Shown here piece after piece: positions 20,006-31,090 of a DNA stretch of 64,000 nucleotides. Position 1 is the stretch's first letter. Each line of letters starts with the position of its first letter. The notes beneath the pieces were generated by a model. The model saw nothing but the letters and a program-made list of their open reading frames with translations. It did no database searches and was not told the origin of the DNA. The translations under genes were made by a program, and so were the position numbers. Source of the stretch: Camellia lanceoleosa (taxonomy: Eukaryota; Streptophyta; Magnoliopsida; Ericales; Theaceae); the NCBI GenBank assembly GCA_025200525.1, contig CM045758.1, positions 6,196,580 through 6,260,579 of the forward strand, in the 5' to 3' direction.

Positions 20006-23000
20006 TGTAGACGTCCCCGAACGTCCTGGGAGGGAATCCCGTTTTGTTCATTGGGGCTTACTACAGTTTGGACTCAATGTCACGGTCCTGTATCTAATCT
20101 TGTAGAGTGCAATGCAAGACCGATGAATCATCAAAGAGTCCAAATCCGGCAAATCGTTTTGAAAAACTGATTTTTAGAAAGAAGTGTCAAACATGGACTA
20201 CTTTGCCAGATATAGAGTTGCCACCTAAATATTTTATTTTGGGGGAATTTAGAAAACCCTGACTCGTGCCTAAGGCCATGTGTCCGTCATCACCAAAGTT
20301 ACCTCGGCTCGGGAACTTGGGTACGATTGGGGAAGGTCACTTCGTGAGCACCCCGCTTGCCCGATCAAAGATCGGCCTCTACTAACCATGATATCGAGTT
20401 TTGAAAACATTATGTGCTCTTATTCCGGTTATTAGTCTAGAATTACTATGTGATGCACACAACATACAAGTATAGACTGGTTCGTTTGAGTTGGAACAAA
20501 ACATTTCATGTTTGTTTTATTTGAAAGATGGTTTGATGGTGATACTCGCAAGTAGGCTAAGACGTGGATTTACCACCCTCAAGTGGGCTTAAGAAAACAT
20601 GATTTTGCCACTCTCAAGTGGGCTTAAAACTCTCAATTGGTGAATTGTTCCAATTCAAATAACCCAACCTTCACCCACAAGCATTCAGGCAGTTATATCA
20701 CATAAGCAAATAGCCTCATGGTAAGCATGCTATCATGGCAGTCACTCACACACATGCGAGGATGCTAAAGCATAAATACGTACCGAGTACTCCAAGCCAA
20801 AGAAAGAAGCTAATTAGAAATTATGCATGAATCCTAACTATGCTGAAATGCCTAATGCAACACATGCAAAAATGCAACTAAGATAGGCTTGGCTATTCTA
20901 AAATGGCATATGAAATGCAACAACTGATACATGTATTCAACTCAAAATTGAAATACAATGCAGTTAGTATGATGCGCCGAGCCCGGTGCATGCAAGACAG
21001 ATAAATGGATGCAAACATGTGAGCATAAGTATGCTAATTGAAACGTGCCCTAAACTAACCATCATAAGCTGGTAAATAAAAGGGAGAAAGACATGGGGTT
21101 GGAAGGCATGCATCACACACACACGCACACTTATTACAACAGTTGGCCCTCTCGGAGAGTCCGAATGAATAGTACAAAATAAACTAGCTAATCTAAGCTA
21201 ATTATACTAATTATTACACAACATTAATTAATTAACGAATTAGCTAAGTAAGTAAGGAAACTAGCATGCAAATTAAACAAAATGGACTACCTCAACTCTG
21301 TTCTGAATGATAGGGATGCATGCATGCTCAAGTCGCCTTGTCGGGAAATCCATCGCGATGCCCTGATTTGCCTCTGTTTGCAACTGGTCCCAAAACACTG
21401 TACAAAGCTCCGTATCAGCCGATTAGTTTTGCCGCCGGTTTCAGGTTCTTGTAACAAAGAGCGAGAAAAGGGCATGGCAAAGTATTTTCAACATATGTGT
21501 GCATGACCACTCTCCCCATCATTGCACAAGCTCCAGGGAGTGTAGTCTTCGATCCTCGTGCCACCAATCACGCATCTCGATGCATGATGGCCGAGGAGTC
21601 GGATTGCACGACTCGATGTAAAATGAATGCACATATAAACACAACAAGGCCTAAACTCCATCACGGGTAATCCGGAGTGTCAGCAACCGAGAATCGAGAC
21701 ACGTTTCGTCACTTGGAGTACGAAACATCCCTCGTTTCCCGTGTTTGGACTAAACCCTATTCCAAACACAATGCAATGTACATGGCATACACAATACAAC
21801 TAGCATGCAACCCTAAACGCAATGCAACCTAATCATGCTAGCATGCGAGGGATGATATGCAAACATGCAATTAGCATACACAATGCTATGAACTAAGAAT
21901 GGCATACTCAATGCACATGAACTATATGGCATACGCAATGCACATACGAAGATGGACATGCACGAAGACATGAACAAGGCATACACAATGCGATGATCAA
22001 GCATGCGACAACATGGATATGGCATACATAATGCAAGATGGACTTAAACTAAAATGAATGGGCCTCAGCGACACTCAAATCAGTGGCCAAACATGATGAA
22101 ATTAGGCAACAAAAACACATGCACAAATGCAAGGGACCAAACCTAAGGCACCAAATGCAACTCTACCAAAGCATGGCAAGGGATGAAATATGGCATACAA
22201 TCACACATTTTCCAGCTCTGAAATGACATGCAAGATGGTCCCGAATCACGTAAACACCTCACACAATGCATGCTAAATGGCCCGGATATCGAAACTAGTG
22301 AAGTGCATTACACTAGAGGTACACAAAGCAATGCTCAAATGACCCAACTAGCCCCAAACAGTCCCTATGCAGGTCCAAGACAGTACAAAGATGGTCTAAA
22401 ATGATGCCTCAAAATGCAAAGAAATGAAGCTTATGCAATGGTCCATAAATGAGGTATTCATGCACAACTCTCAAACACGTTTAAAGAATGGAAAACATGG
22501 GAATATGGCACAAGTATAGGCTCTGAAATGACATGCTCAATGGCCCCAAAACATGAAAACACCTCAGTATAAGCATGCAATAGGCTTCAGAACTCAAGGC
22601 TAGGCAAGGGTATTGAACTACAACCATGCATAGAAAACATCATTCGACTATGAGGCCCAAAAATAGAGCTAAGGCAGTCCAAAACATGCACAAAATCAGT
22701 TTAAGGCATGGCCAAAAAGTGCTAGAATCAAAGGCCAAAATAGCATGCAATGTAAGCTAGTAAAGAGGATTTGCGCTACAAGTATGTGAGGCAATCAAGA
22801 AGCCACTAAACCAGAAAAATTCAGAGGTATGACATGCCAAATAAAGTCCAAAAACCCACTGAAACATGGTTAATGCATGCAAGAATGAGATGCTCCTTTG
22901 ATATGCTATGAAGAGGGTTATTCTACACATGCAAGATGGACATCCAATATGGAAAAACAAGCTCTAGACAGAGCTTATGCAGGACCTAAAACTCATCAAA

Positions 23001-24358
23001 AATGGTCTGAAACATGGCTTGGAAGCATGCAAATAAGGGCTCCTTTGTAAGGCCAAAAATGCTAGAAAACAAAACAATGAGAGAGAGGGCCACCCCTCTC
23101 TGATTTTGGCACTCAAAACAGCATGCTAGCCACTAAAAATCCACTGAATTTCAGTGGCTAAAAGGCCAAACAAAGGCCAACACAAATGCTCTAAGGCATG
23201 GCTCAAAATAAGGTAAAATGAAGCATGCAAGGGGGTAGATGACCCCCAACAGAAAAATGATCTTAAACAAACATGTTAAAGGCCTCAAAATAAGACTTTT
23301 TCCAGTTTACACCAAAGCTCAAATATGCTTTCAAGTATAGCTAAAAGATGAAGCAAAATAAAGCCTTAAAAGGGAGAATGGGTGTTACCCTTGTAGCACA
23401 AAAGGACCAACAACCTCTGGACCACAAAGACAGCCTCTTAACCTCTAAAAATTGCCTCCAAGATGCTTAGAGTGATGGTGGAGGGGTTAGGTTGGGAGAT
23501 GGTATGCAAAGGTGCAAGAACCATGCACTTTTTGAGCTTGGATGTAGAGATATAGAGGGAGAGTCTTGTATGCCTTAGACAAAAATTTTTTTTTTTTTCA
23601 ACCTCTCTAAAGGAGAGGGAGGCCCTCTCTTATAGAGAAAAAAGAGGGTTCAATCTTCTTAGAGAAGCTAGAGCCTCTTGGAGAAGCTAGAGCAAAAGGT
23701 TCAAGCTTCTTGGAGAAGCTAGAGCAAAGGTTCAAAAGGTTCAAGCTTCCTCAAGAAGCTAAAACAAAGGTTCAAAAGGTTCAAGCTTCCTCAAGAAGCT
23801 AAAAAAGGATTCAAAAGGTTCAAGCTTCCTCAAGAAGCTAAAACGAGGGTTCAAAAGGTTCAAGCTTCCTTAAGAAGCTAAAATGAAGGTTCAAAAGGTT
23901 CAAGCTTCCTCAAGAAGCTAAAACAAAGGTTCAAAATCCTCCATACATGTGTATGGAGGATAGGGTCTGTGCTAGCTAGCACAAAATATTTGCATAAAGC
24001 AGATGAACAGGGTTCGGCCAGCAAAAAATGGCCGATCGACCAACACCATGGCCGGCCGACTAAATAAAGTGCCGATCGGCCAATACACTTGGCCGGTGGC
24101 AAGAAAGCGAGGCCGGTGGCCTCAGGCCATGGCCGGTGGGTTAAGGGGGGTGGCCAACAAGCCACTTCCTACCCTCAGGTGCAAAAACCACAAGTCCTTG
24201 GTCCAGCCAAGCACAAAACAGTCAAGTTGAGAGATCCTAAGGCAAGGCGCGCAACCGAGACCTCCGGGAACTCAAAACGAACACAAACATGGATGATCAT
24301 CGAGTGTTCAAACGATGACATCCAAGTCTTGAGAACGGTCAAAAATGGGGTGTCTATA
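20006..24358 (-). mobile_element. Nested 4.35-kb solo LTR (or LTR-like element)
   Basis: Inserted in the gypsy reverse transcriptase with a perfect 5-bp duplication GTTAG (20,001-20,005 and 24,359-24,363). The ends are inverted, TGTAGACGTCCCC at the left and GGGGTGTCTATA at the right. On the minus strand it starts TATAGACACCCCATTTTTGACC, like plant LTRs that normally start TGTAGACACCCC, so one terminal base is mutated. I found no primer-binding site, purine tract, second LTR or retroviral domain inside, so a solo LTR of a long-LTR family is the best reading; a large non-autonomous element is the alternative. It contains many 'atgcaa'/'gcatg'-rich stretches and a hairpin tandem repeat at 23,640-23,945. 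Confidence 0.85.
23640..23945 (+). repeat. 38-40-bp tandem repeat with internal hairpin
   Basis: About eight copies of 'gttcaagcttcctcaagaag' followed by 'ctaaaacaaaggttcaaaag'. Each unit contains the inverted repeat AGCTTC...GAAGCT with a 5-bp loop. The first copies are shorter ('ttcttagagaagctagagc'). It lies within the nested LTR-like element. Confidence 0.85.
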
Positions 24359-24363
24359 GTTAG

Positions 24364-24780
24364 TCAACCCAAATGACATTACAAGGAACTCATAGTGGCC
24401 ATAACGTGTGCGAAAGGCCGTTTTCTGGATGTCCTCTTCCCGGACTCTCAACTGATGATACCCCAATCTCAAGTCTATTTTCGAAAAGCAACAAGATCCT
24501 CTAAGTTGATCAAATAAGTCATCTATTCTGGGTAAAAGGTATTTGTTCTTGACAGTAACTTGATTCAACTTGCGGTAGTCGATACACAACCGCAATGACC
24601 CATCTTTCTTCATTGCAAAGAGAGCTGGCGCTCCCCAAGGCGATGTACTAGGGCGAATGAAGCCCTTGTCTAAAAGCTCTGTGAGTTGAATCTTAAACTA
24701 ATGCAACTTCGCGGGTGCAAATCTATACGTTGCCATAGAAATTGGTGCCATTCCAGGCACTAAGTCGATGGTGAACTCAA
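24364..24780 (-). pseudogene. Gypsy reverse transcriptase (5' half)
   Basis: Minus strand. After an in-frame stop near 24,700 the sequence reads [25 protein letters not shown], '[11 protein letters not shown]', '[15 protein letters not shown]' and '[17 protein letters not shown]'. It is cut at the Asn codon by the nested element; the following A-P-A-S-F is at 20,000. The first catalytic Asp of the palm is in '[12 protein letters not shown]'. Confidence 0.9.
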
Positions 24781-25356
24781 TCTCCCGGTGGGTGGCAAAC
24801 TAGTAAGGTCCTCGGGAAACACGTCCGGGTATTCACACACTACCCTTGGCAACTCAACTCGAGTCCTGCCACTCTCACTACCCAGGAAAGTTGCAAGAAG
24901 ACCACTAAGCCTGTTCCTACTACGAGGATCAAATATTGGCGACAAGACCCTATCAACCCGGTCTCCTAGAAAGTAAAAACAATCACCACTCGAGGTGTAC
25001 ACGGTGACCCTCCGACGAAAACAGTCAATCAATGCCCGATACGAAGACAACCAATCCATGCCTAGAATGACGTCAAAACTCAACATGTCTAGCAACACAA
25101 AAGCAAATGGGAGTCTACACCCAGCAACCTCTATGTCACAACCATGACAACCCCAATCTAGGTCAACTGTACCCCCAACTGGAGACTTTACTCTAAGTGG
25201 AGATGCTAACTGTGTCACCTCTAGCCCCAATGCAGATGCGAATGCAACAAATATGAATGAATGAGACACACCCGTATCTATCAACACACTGGCCAAAGAA
25301 TTACACATAATAAAAATACCTCTCACAACGGAAGGTCCTAGCAATTGCTCTGGCAC
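24781..25356 (-). pseudogene. Gypsy aspartic protease region
   Basis: Minus-strand frame of about 198 codons. It contains G-I-F-I-M-C-N-S, then 'LIDTGVSHSFI' (the D-S/T-G-A active-site loop, with Val for Ala) and 'DVILGMDWLS', both typical of the retroviral-type protease of plant gypsy elements. It ends toward 'EYPDVFPEDL', the usual link into reverse transcriptase. A stop or frameshift near 24,760 separates the two. The enzyme would normally cut Gag-Pol into mature proteins. Confidence 0.85.
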
Positions 25357-25549
25357 GGTAACAGCGTATACGCGCCCCTGTGGCCTCTGATCAACCTGCT
25401 TGTCTCTCGGAGCATAGGCCTACTGTATAGACTGAGCCAAAGCGGCTCCCTGATGAACTCGTGTAGTCTGAACTGAGTGAGCCTGCTGGTGGCTCGGAGT
25501 CTGCCTCAACCCCGATGCGCCTGATGCGCCTCCTAACTACGGGCAAGCT

Positions 25550-26716
25550 CTCTTCATATGCCTTGACTGACCACACTAGTAGCAAGTAGGCCCTTGACCC
25601 CTACTCTAAGACTGACTTTAAGATCAGTTAAGTGGTGGTGGTGGAAAAAACTGTTGTCCTCCTCCCTTCTGTGGACATGCAAAGGCCTTGTGACCCGATT
25701 GGCCACACTTGAAGCAAGAAAACCCACTCAGTGCACTCTTTCCCGGGCCCGCACTAAGCAAGGGAAAAGTGGATCTAGACTGTTGTGGCTGAGACTGGGA
25801 TGAAAAAGTGTTTACGCTCTTCTTGTTGGGCCTAAAGTCCCCCCTGTGACCCTTGGCCCCTAGACCACGAATTCCGAAGTCTCTCCTCCTTGGCCTCCAC
25901 GGTAATCTTCACGTGTGCGGCCACATCCACAAGGCGATCATAATTTTAGATCATGTTCTCGGCAACCTTGAACAAGATCTTGGTTCCAAGCTTCTTCTCA
26001 AACTCAATGCAACGACGTTCCTTCATCGCTACCAACTCTGGTACAAACCGGGACAAACTAGAAAAGGCCGCTTCGAACTCGGCCACAGACATATTAAGTT
26101 GCTTAAGGTCCTGGAACTCCTGCCTTAACCTCTCCCTAGTCGTGGGAGGAAGATACTTGTCTTGGAAGGCCACCACAAATGCCTCCCATGTTGGTTCAAT
26201 TCGGCCCTTGGCATACTTCCACTATTGGCCTACGTCACCCTTGAGGTAGTAACTAGCAAGGATCACCCTCAACTCACTGTTCTTAATGTGAAGCATCTCG
26301 AATGTCTTCACTGTCTGTTCGAGCCATTCATCTACTTTCTTTGGCTCGGGGCCGCTATAGAATTCATCCGACTTGGCCCGTAAAAACTCCCTCGTGAAAA
26401 AGCTCGCCCTTGTCTCTACGGTGTTCTCCCTAGCTTGAGTCTCCGCCCTCAAAATGTTCATGGACTCCCTCAATGCCTTCGCCATCTCCCGGGCTAGAGC
26501 CCCCATTGCGGCTTAACCCGCTAGCCCCGGTACATCCGCTTGCCCCACTTGTTCGGCTATGTTAGCTTGGCCTACACTCTCTTCTTGCACCGGTATCTCA
26601 TGAACCGGCACTCCATGCACACCCCGGCGGTCCCTACCACGTCTTCTGCCTCTACCACCACGACTTTGAATCCTTCCTGACATCCTAATTAAGGAACAAA
26701 ATAGATAACTTAGCAC
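25550..26716 (-). pseudogene. Gypsy gag with two zinc knuckles, broken
   Basis: Minus-strand capsid/nucleocapsid gene in several frames. 26,513-26,716 begins M-S-G-R-I-Q-S-R-G-G-R-G-R-R-R-G and hits a stop. 26,222-26,506 carries 'FYSGPEPKKVDEWLEQ' and 25,946-26,176 carries 'FQDKYLPPTTRERLRQEF' and 'FSSLSRFVPEL', both diagnostic of plant gypsy gag. Two CCHC knuckles follow: C-F-K-C-G-Q-S-G-H-K-A-F-A-C near 25,715, and a second near 25,565 with a TAG inside it (C-Y-stop-C-G-Q-S-R-H-M-K-R-A-C). At least three lesions prevent translation. Confidence 0.88.
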
Positions 26717-27098
26717 ATAATTCCAAATGTGCTCGCAACTTGCCTCACATGTTAAACTATAAACATCATATATATTCTATCACACGAACAATTCAATTCA
26801 CTCCATATAAGCACGTAGTCACATAAACACATACGAATTATCCTTTAGTGATGAGATTCGTCCCATGAGAAACCAAGAATTCTTAGTAGAATGAGTATTG
26901 ATCAGGTACCCTTCTAATAAGACCTCAAGGAATCTAATAGGCGCAAATGACATCCCCAAAGTCCAATCCCATACCCATATAGTTACATAAACATGTTATC
27001 ATATAATCACAAAAGCTAAACATTTTCTAATCACGCAAAATGAACCCATTGTGGTACAACGACCACCTCTCTCAAGCCCCAAGTATTCAAACTCGGTA

Positions 27099-27110
27099 GC
27101 TCTGATACCA
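27099..27110 (-). promoter_or_regulatory. Gypsy primer-binding site (tRNA-iMet)
   Basis: The minus strand reads TGGTATCAGAGC, an exact match to the 3' end of initiator methionine tRNA, three bases inside the 5' LTR. Confidence 0.93.
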
Positions 27111-27113
27111 AGT

Positions 27114-29428
27114 TGTCACGCCCCGAAAATAAACCATCATAGATATAACCCATCAAATAACATTCACTAAATAGTCATAGCAATTTCCCAACCTTTAGAT
27201 TAAAAATTTTAAATGTTTATACAAGAGTTCCACATGTGAATTATACATTCAACAATAAAAGAACACATGAATCTATAGCATGTGAAGGATCTAGTCCCAA
27301 AATAATAAAATGCCCTGAAGGGCTTACATCTTCTAAGGTAATAGCCCGGTTATACAAAATGGTCTCTTGGACCCATACACGTTTAGCCCTTGGCTTTAAA
27401 AAATGTACAACAAAATGAGAGTTATTTACTCTTCGCAAAAAAATACCCATGCCCTCAGTTCGGCGGGATCACCACATCTTTACCTACACCAAATCCCATA
27501 GGGGTGAGCATAAAAGCCCATTAGAGAATTCCTTAACAAAGTATATGCATTTATGTAAGATATCCAATATTAAATGCAAATGCAAATGCCATGCAATATC
27601 ATTTCAAAATAATCCCATGTCATGCTTTTCTGAAGAAAAAAAAAAATCCTCATGCCTCCAATAACGTTTTTGCAATCTCATTAATTTTCAAACTTCCAAT
27701 TTAAACATAAGGGGTGGTAAATACGACTCAGGTAATCCCTAGGTTGGTGTCTGCAAGTAGGCTCATCAAGCACTACCAATAACCCCACTTTACCAGTTGC
27801 TAACCAGAAGGGAAGTGGTACCTCCTCCGCGCGTGTTTTCGGTCTTTCACCCCGGACACTCAAGCTAACTTAACAAACTCATCTACACCCCCTAACCGGA
27901 CTTACCAACGTATTTACCCCAAAACATTTCCAAAGTTTCAATCAAAATATTACATTTTCAATGGAAGTTCCGATTTTCAAAACCATTTCTCAAGATATGC
28001 AAAGTATTCGTAATATCAATGCAATAATCAACCATACTACTTTATGTTTCTACACATTGATCAAAAACATAGTTAACCTTCCATAGAGGTTCATAACCTC
28101 CATTTTCTCCTTTCCATGCCATTCCATCAACCAAGAGTTTGTCATTAAATACCCATGTGCCACAATAAAACCGCACTTTGTGTTTCTTTCAACATTTAAT
28201 CATTTCAAAACATAACATTATGTAAATGCCACCCCCATGTCCCAAAATCTTTCATATAGTAAGAAATTCTTCATCAATGAAAATATATTTATATAAGCAT
28301 TTGCATACAACAAACATTTCTTACCCTCTTGTCCACCATGTCACACACTACAAATGCATCTATCAATATAGATTTTATATACACATAAATATAACATCAA
28401 CATGAGCCTTTCCCCTATTTCATTCAAGAAACCCCCAAGTTTCTAGATTTTCACAAAAACCCTAACATTTTCCATCTCTTTTGTAAAACCTCATAACACA
28501 TCTCAATCTCAACCCATGTGGCTCAATGATTTAAGAAAAATCTTTGAAATAAAACAAGGACAAATTTCTTCTACAAAACTAACCATTTCTTGAGCCATTA
28601 AACCCATTTTTCGGAATAGACAAAAGTGGGCTCATAAAATCAATCAAAACTTGCATAAACACATATATAACTCGAAGGAAACCCTACCTCAAAGTTTGAT
28701 GAAGAAATGAAGATGTTGAAAGAAGAAAACCCTAGAAATCAAAGGTTGTGGAAGTAGATCTCCACCGTACACCACGTAGTTCTTGAGAAGTTTTCAATCT
28801 TTGATGAAGGAGCTAAGGTTGAATCTCAATGGATGGGAGTGAATCAAAGGTTTTGATCTTGTTTTTGAGATAGAAATGTAGAGAGAATGGAGAGATATAT
28901 ATTTTTAGAGAGAGAGAGATGTAATAAAAATGATATACAAACAGTCCCAAAAGGTAAAAATAACAGAGCCTCGAATCTGGGCCTCTCTCGCATGTGCGGA
29001 GCCCACTCCCGCACGTGCGGCTAGTGCTTCCTGCACGTGCGGCCATCACCCGCTTGTGCGGCACCTTCTCACACCTTCCTCACACATGTGCATTTATTAC
29101 AGTATGCACTGCCCAACCTCCCTTGCCTCCAGCACGTGCGGCTTGGCCTCTCGCACGTGTGGCCCCCATCCTGCACGTGCGGCCATGGCCCAGCAGCACA
29201 AATTTTTCTGGTTCAAACCCTCGGGCATTCCGGCCACAACCGAGCATCCTCTGCAACAAGTTAAATTCAATACCGACAAAACTAGAACATGAACATAATT
29301 GAAAAACCCTTTGGAACAAATCTAACTCAAAATGAACAAGTATGAGAATAAAAAGAAAGGGGCGTCCGGACACAACAATCCCAATTAAAATGAAAACGAA
29401 AATACGTAAAGTAAAACCGGTCATAACA
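27114..29428 (-). repeat. Gypsy 5' LTR
   Basis: 2,315 bp, partner of 14,967-17,283 and closely similar throughout, including short internal tandem features such as 'atgcaaatgcaaatgcca'. It is followed by the target duplication GTGGG. Confidence 0.95.
28986..29187. repeat. CACGTG palindrome array in the gypsy 5' LTR
   Basis: Same array as at 16,834-17,036, but with about five intact GCACGTGCGG/GCACGTGTGG cores and fewer TG-for-CG changes. It lies near the LTR end close to the minus-strand start (U3 side). Confidence 0.75.
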
Positions 29429-29433
29429 GTGGG

Positions 29434-30480
29434 TTTCGAGCAGCAAGTGTGTGTTTTGGGAGTGTGGTGGGTGTGCACTGCGTTTTGGCTGAGGCCAAAG
29501 ATGCTCACTATTAACATGATTATTAAATTCACAAATAAAATTTCAGACTATATTAAATACTTGACATTTACAAAACAAAAAGTACAAAATAAAAAGATAA
29601 AAAAGCAATAACATATATTGAATACTTTTATAACACCGATCATAGCCATATTGGTCGTAACTTGAGTCATCAAATACCAATTTGGTCGTAACTAAAACAA
29701 CTTTTACACATAATCAAACATAACCAATTTTTATTTAATAATTTGTTAGCCTCACCAGCACAATGTCCCATAACTAAAAACCACAATGACTCGTAACCAA
29801 CACCAATTTTGACCATAATTAGCATATGGTATACATCATTTGTATTGTATCATGCCCTTAACTAAAGGTTTCAAACAAATTGAGATTTTGGAGGGGCTAA
29901 CTCTTTACAAGTGATAAAACCAAGACCAAATACGACATATTTTACAAGAATTTTGAAATGTATAAAGGGGCATGGAAGATACTCGCCAAAAGTTCAATAC
30001 ATAATCTCACAAGGATGTAGCCTTACTGGTATTTTCAATTTGCAATCATTAACAAAGTTGTATATGCATGTATATGTGAGTATACAACAATGAAAATAAA
30101 TTGAAAAAGTCATTGGTTTTCTTTAAGGGGTGTGGATGAGGGAGGAAGAGGGAGAGAAATGAAGAGAATAGGAAAGACGGAGAGAGATATGAGCAAGCGC
30201 TAAGGTATGTTGAAAAATAAAATTGCTAACATCACCTACTTTTGTTAGTTAATGGTTGACTAACAAAGGAAGAATTGTCATGGGATTTGAAAGCTCAAGG
30301 GCAGTACTTATTTTCTAGAACCTCAAGGTGTCAAATGAAAATTTAATAAACCTCAAGGGGTGTATTTATAACTTTCCCAAACATTTTCTAAATGAAAATA
30401 AAATGAATAAATATAAAGTTTAACAGCTTTAATTGGAAAACAAAATAAGCCATAGCATGAAATCAAAAGGTCAAACTTAC
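29434..30480. other. Intron/spacer, no gene seen
   Basis: AT-rich, with a short purine-rich patch at 30,120-30,190 and no recognisable coding domain. If the minus-strand exon chain is right, this is intronic. Confidence 0.4.
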
Positions 30481-30510
30481 CATTTTGTCTTTGAACCCTT
30501 CTTCGAACAC
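30481..30510 (-). CDS. 30-bp micro-exon of the unrecognised minus-strand gene
   Basis: Minus strand: acceptor ...gcaatcctag, then 30 bp, then donor gtaagttt. Read with the leading A from the exon at 40,103-40,181 it encodes S-V-R-R-R-V-Q-R-Q-N plus one base, and that base completes Glu with the AG that starts the 12,785-12,909 exon. The strong donor and the double phase match are the main support. The exon is too short to identify on its own. Confidence 0.45.
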
Positions 30511-30698
30511 CTAGGATTGCATACATGATGTGTGAGAAAAAAATAACTATAAATAACTTAAATATGGCATCTATAAAGATCAAGGGGTTTAACATTAGGC
30601 TGCTTGTGCCACCAAATAAATGTCGATGACTAAAGCATGAGAAATCCAATTATAGCATTCAATGTCAACATTAATAAAAACAAGCTTTTCCAAACCCC

Positions 30699-30699
<1 letters not shown>

Positions 30700-30737
<38 letters not shown>
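30700..30737. repeat. Poly-A tract next to LINE debris
   Basis: An uninterrupted run of about 37 A after 'ccaaaccccc'. Such tails are left by target-primed insertion of LINEs and SINEs. The LINE-like fragments follow directly on its right. Confidence 0.7.
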
Positions 30738-30740
<3 letters not shown>

Positions 30741-30824
30741 AGCCAGTCCAAACCTATATACATTAAACAAAAGCCTCTGTGGCTAGTCACTCCTTGTCAA
30801 AATTATTCAAAGCTTGTCTGAAAG

Positions 30825-31090
30825 AATTTACAATGATAAGCTTCTAACTAAGAATTCTCGTTGGCTTATTGGAGATGGAACTGAAGCTCACTTTTGGACA
30901 GATAACCGGTTACTAGATAAGTCATTAATATAATATGCTATAGTCAATCATCTTTGCTTTCCTAAAATTTAAGACCCTTTCAGATTTCAGGCCAATCAAT
31001 CTTCGTAACTTTAGTTACAAGTTGATTACGAAGATCCTATCCAACAGGCTAGGTTGAATTCTTCCTATCGTAATGTTGACCGCCACTCTC
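30825..31090 (+). pseudogene. LINE (L1-type) reverse transcriptase fragments
   Basis: Two plus-strand pieces. 30,840-30,930 reads K-L-L-T-K-N-S-R-W-L-I-G-D-G-T-E-A-H-F-W-T-D-N, like the 'W..GDG..I.FW.DNWL' region near the end of plant LINE ORF2. 30,975-31,080 reads L-S-D-F-R-P-I-N-L-R-N-F-S-Y-K-L-I-T-K-I, then L-S-N-R-L and a stop, matching the 'DFRPISLCN..YK..SKIL.NRL' reverse-transcriptase entry. In an intact LINE the second motif precedes the first by more than a kilobase, so these are rearranged or come from two insertions. Confidence 0.65.

Larger units (their letters stand above)
14967..29428 (-). mobile_element. Tekay/Del-like Ty3/gypsy chromovirus, interrupted
   Basis: Minus-strand element with long LTRs (14,967-17,283 and 27,114-29,428), TG...CA ends, and a perfect target duplication GTGGG at 14,962-14,966 and 29,429-29,433. 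The primer-binding site is next to the right LTR and a purine tract next to the left. Domains run gag, zinc knuckles, protease, reverse transcriptase, RNase H, integrase, chromodomain, which is gypsy order. A 4,353-bp foreign insertion splits the reverse transcriptase at 20,006-24,358; without it the element is about 10.1 kb. All genes carry stops or frameshifts. The C-terminal chromodomain and 2.3-kb LTRs place it with Tekay/Del chromoviruses. Confidence 0.95.

Noticed and set aside
19038..20051. Met at 20,051 as the start of the gypsy RT/RNase H frame
   Set aside because: The first codons belong to the nested LTR-like element; the real polyprotein continues from 24,364.
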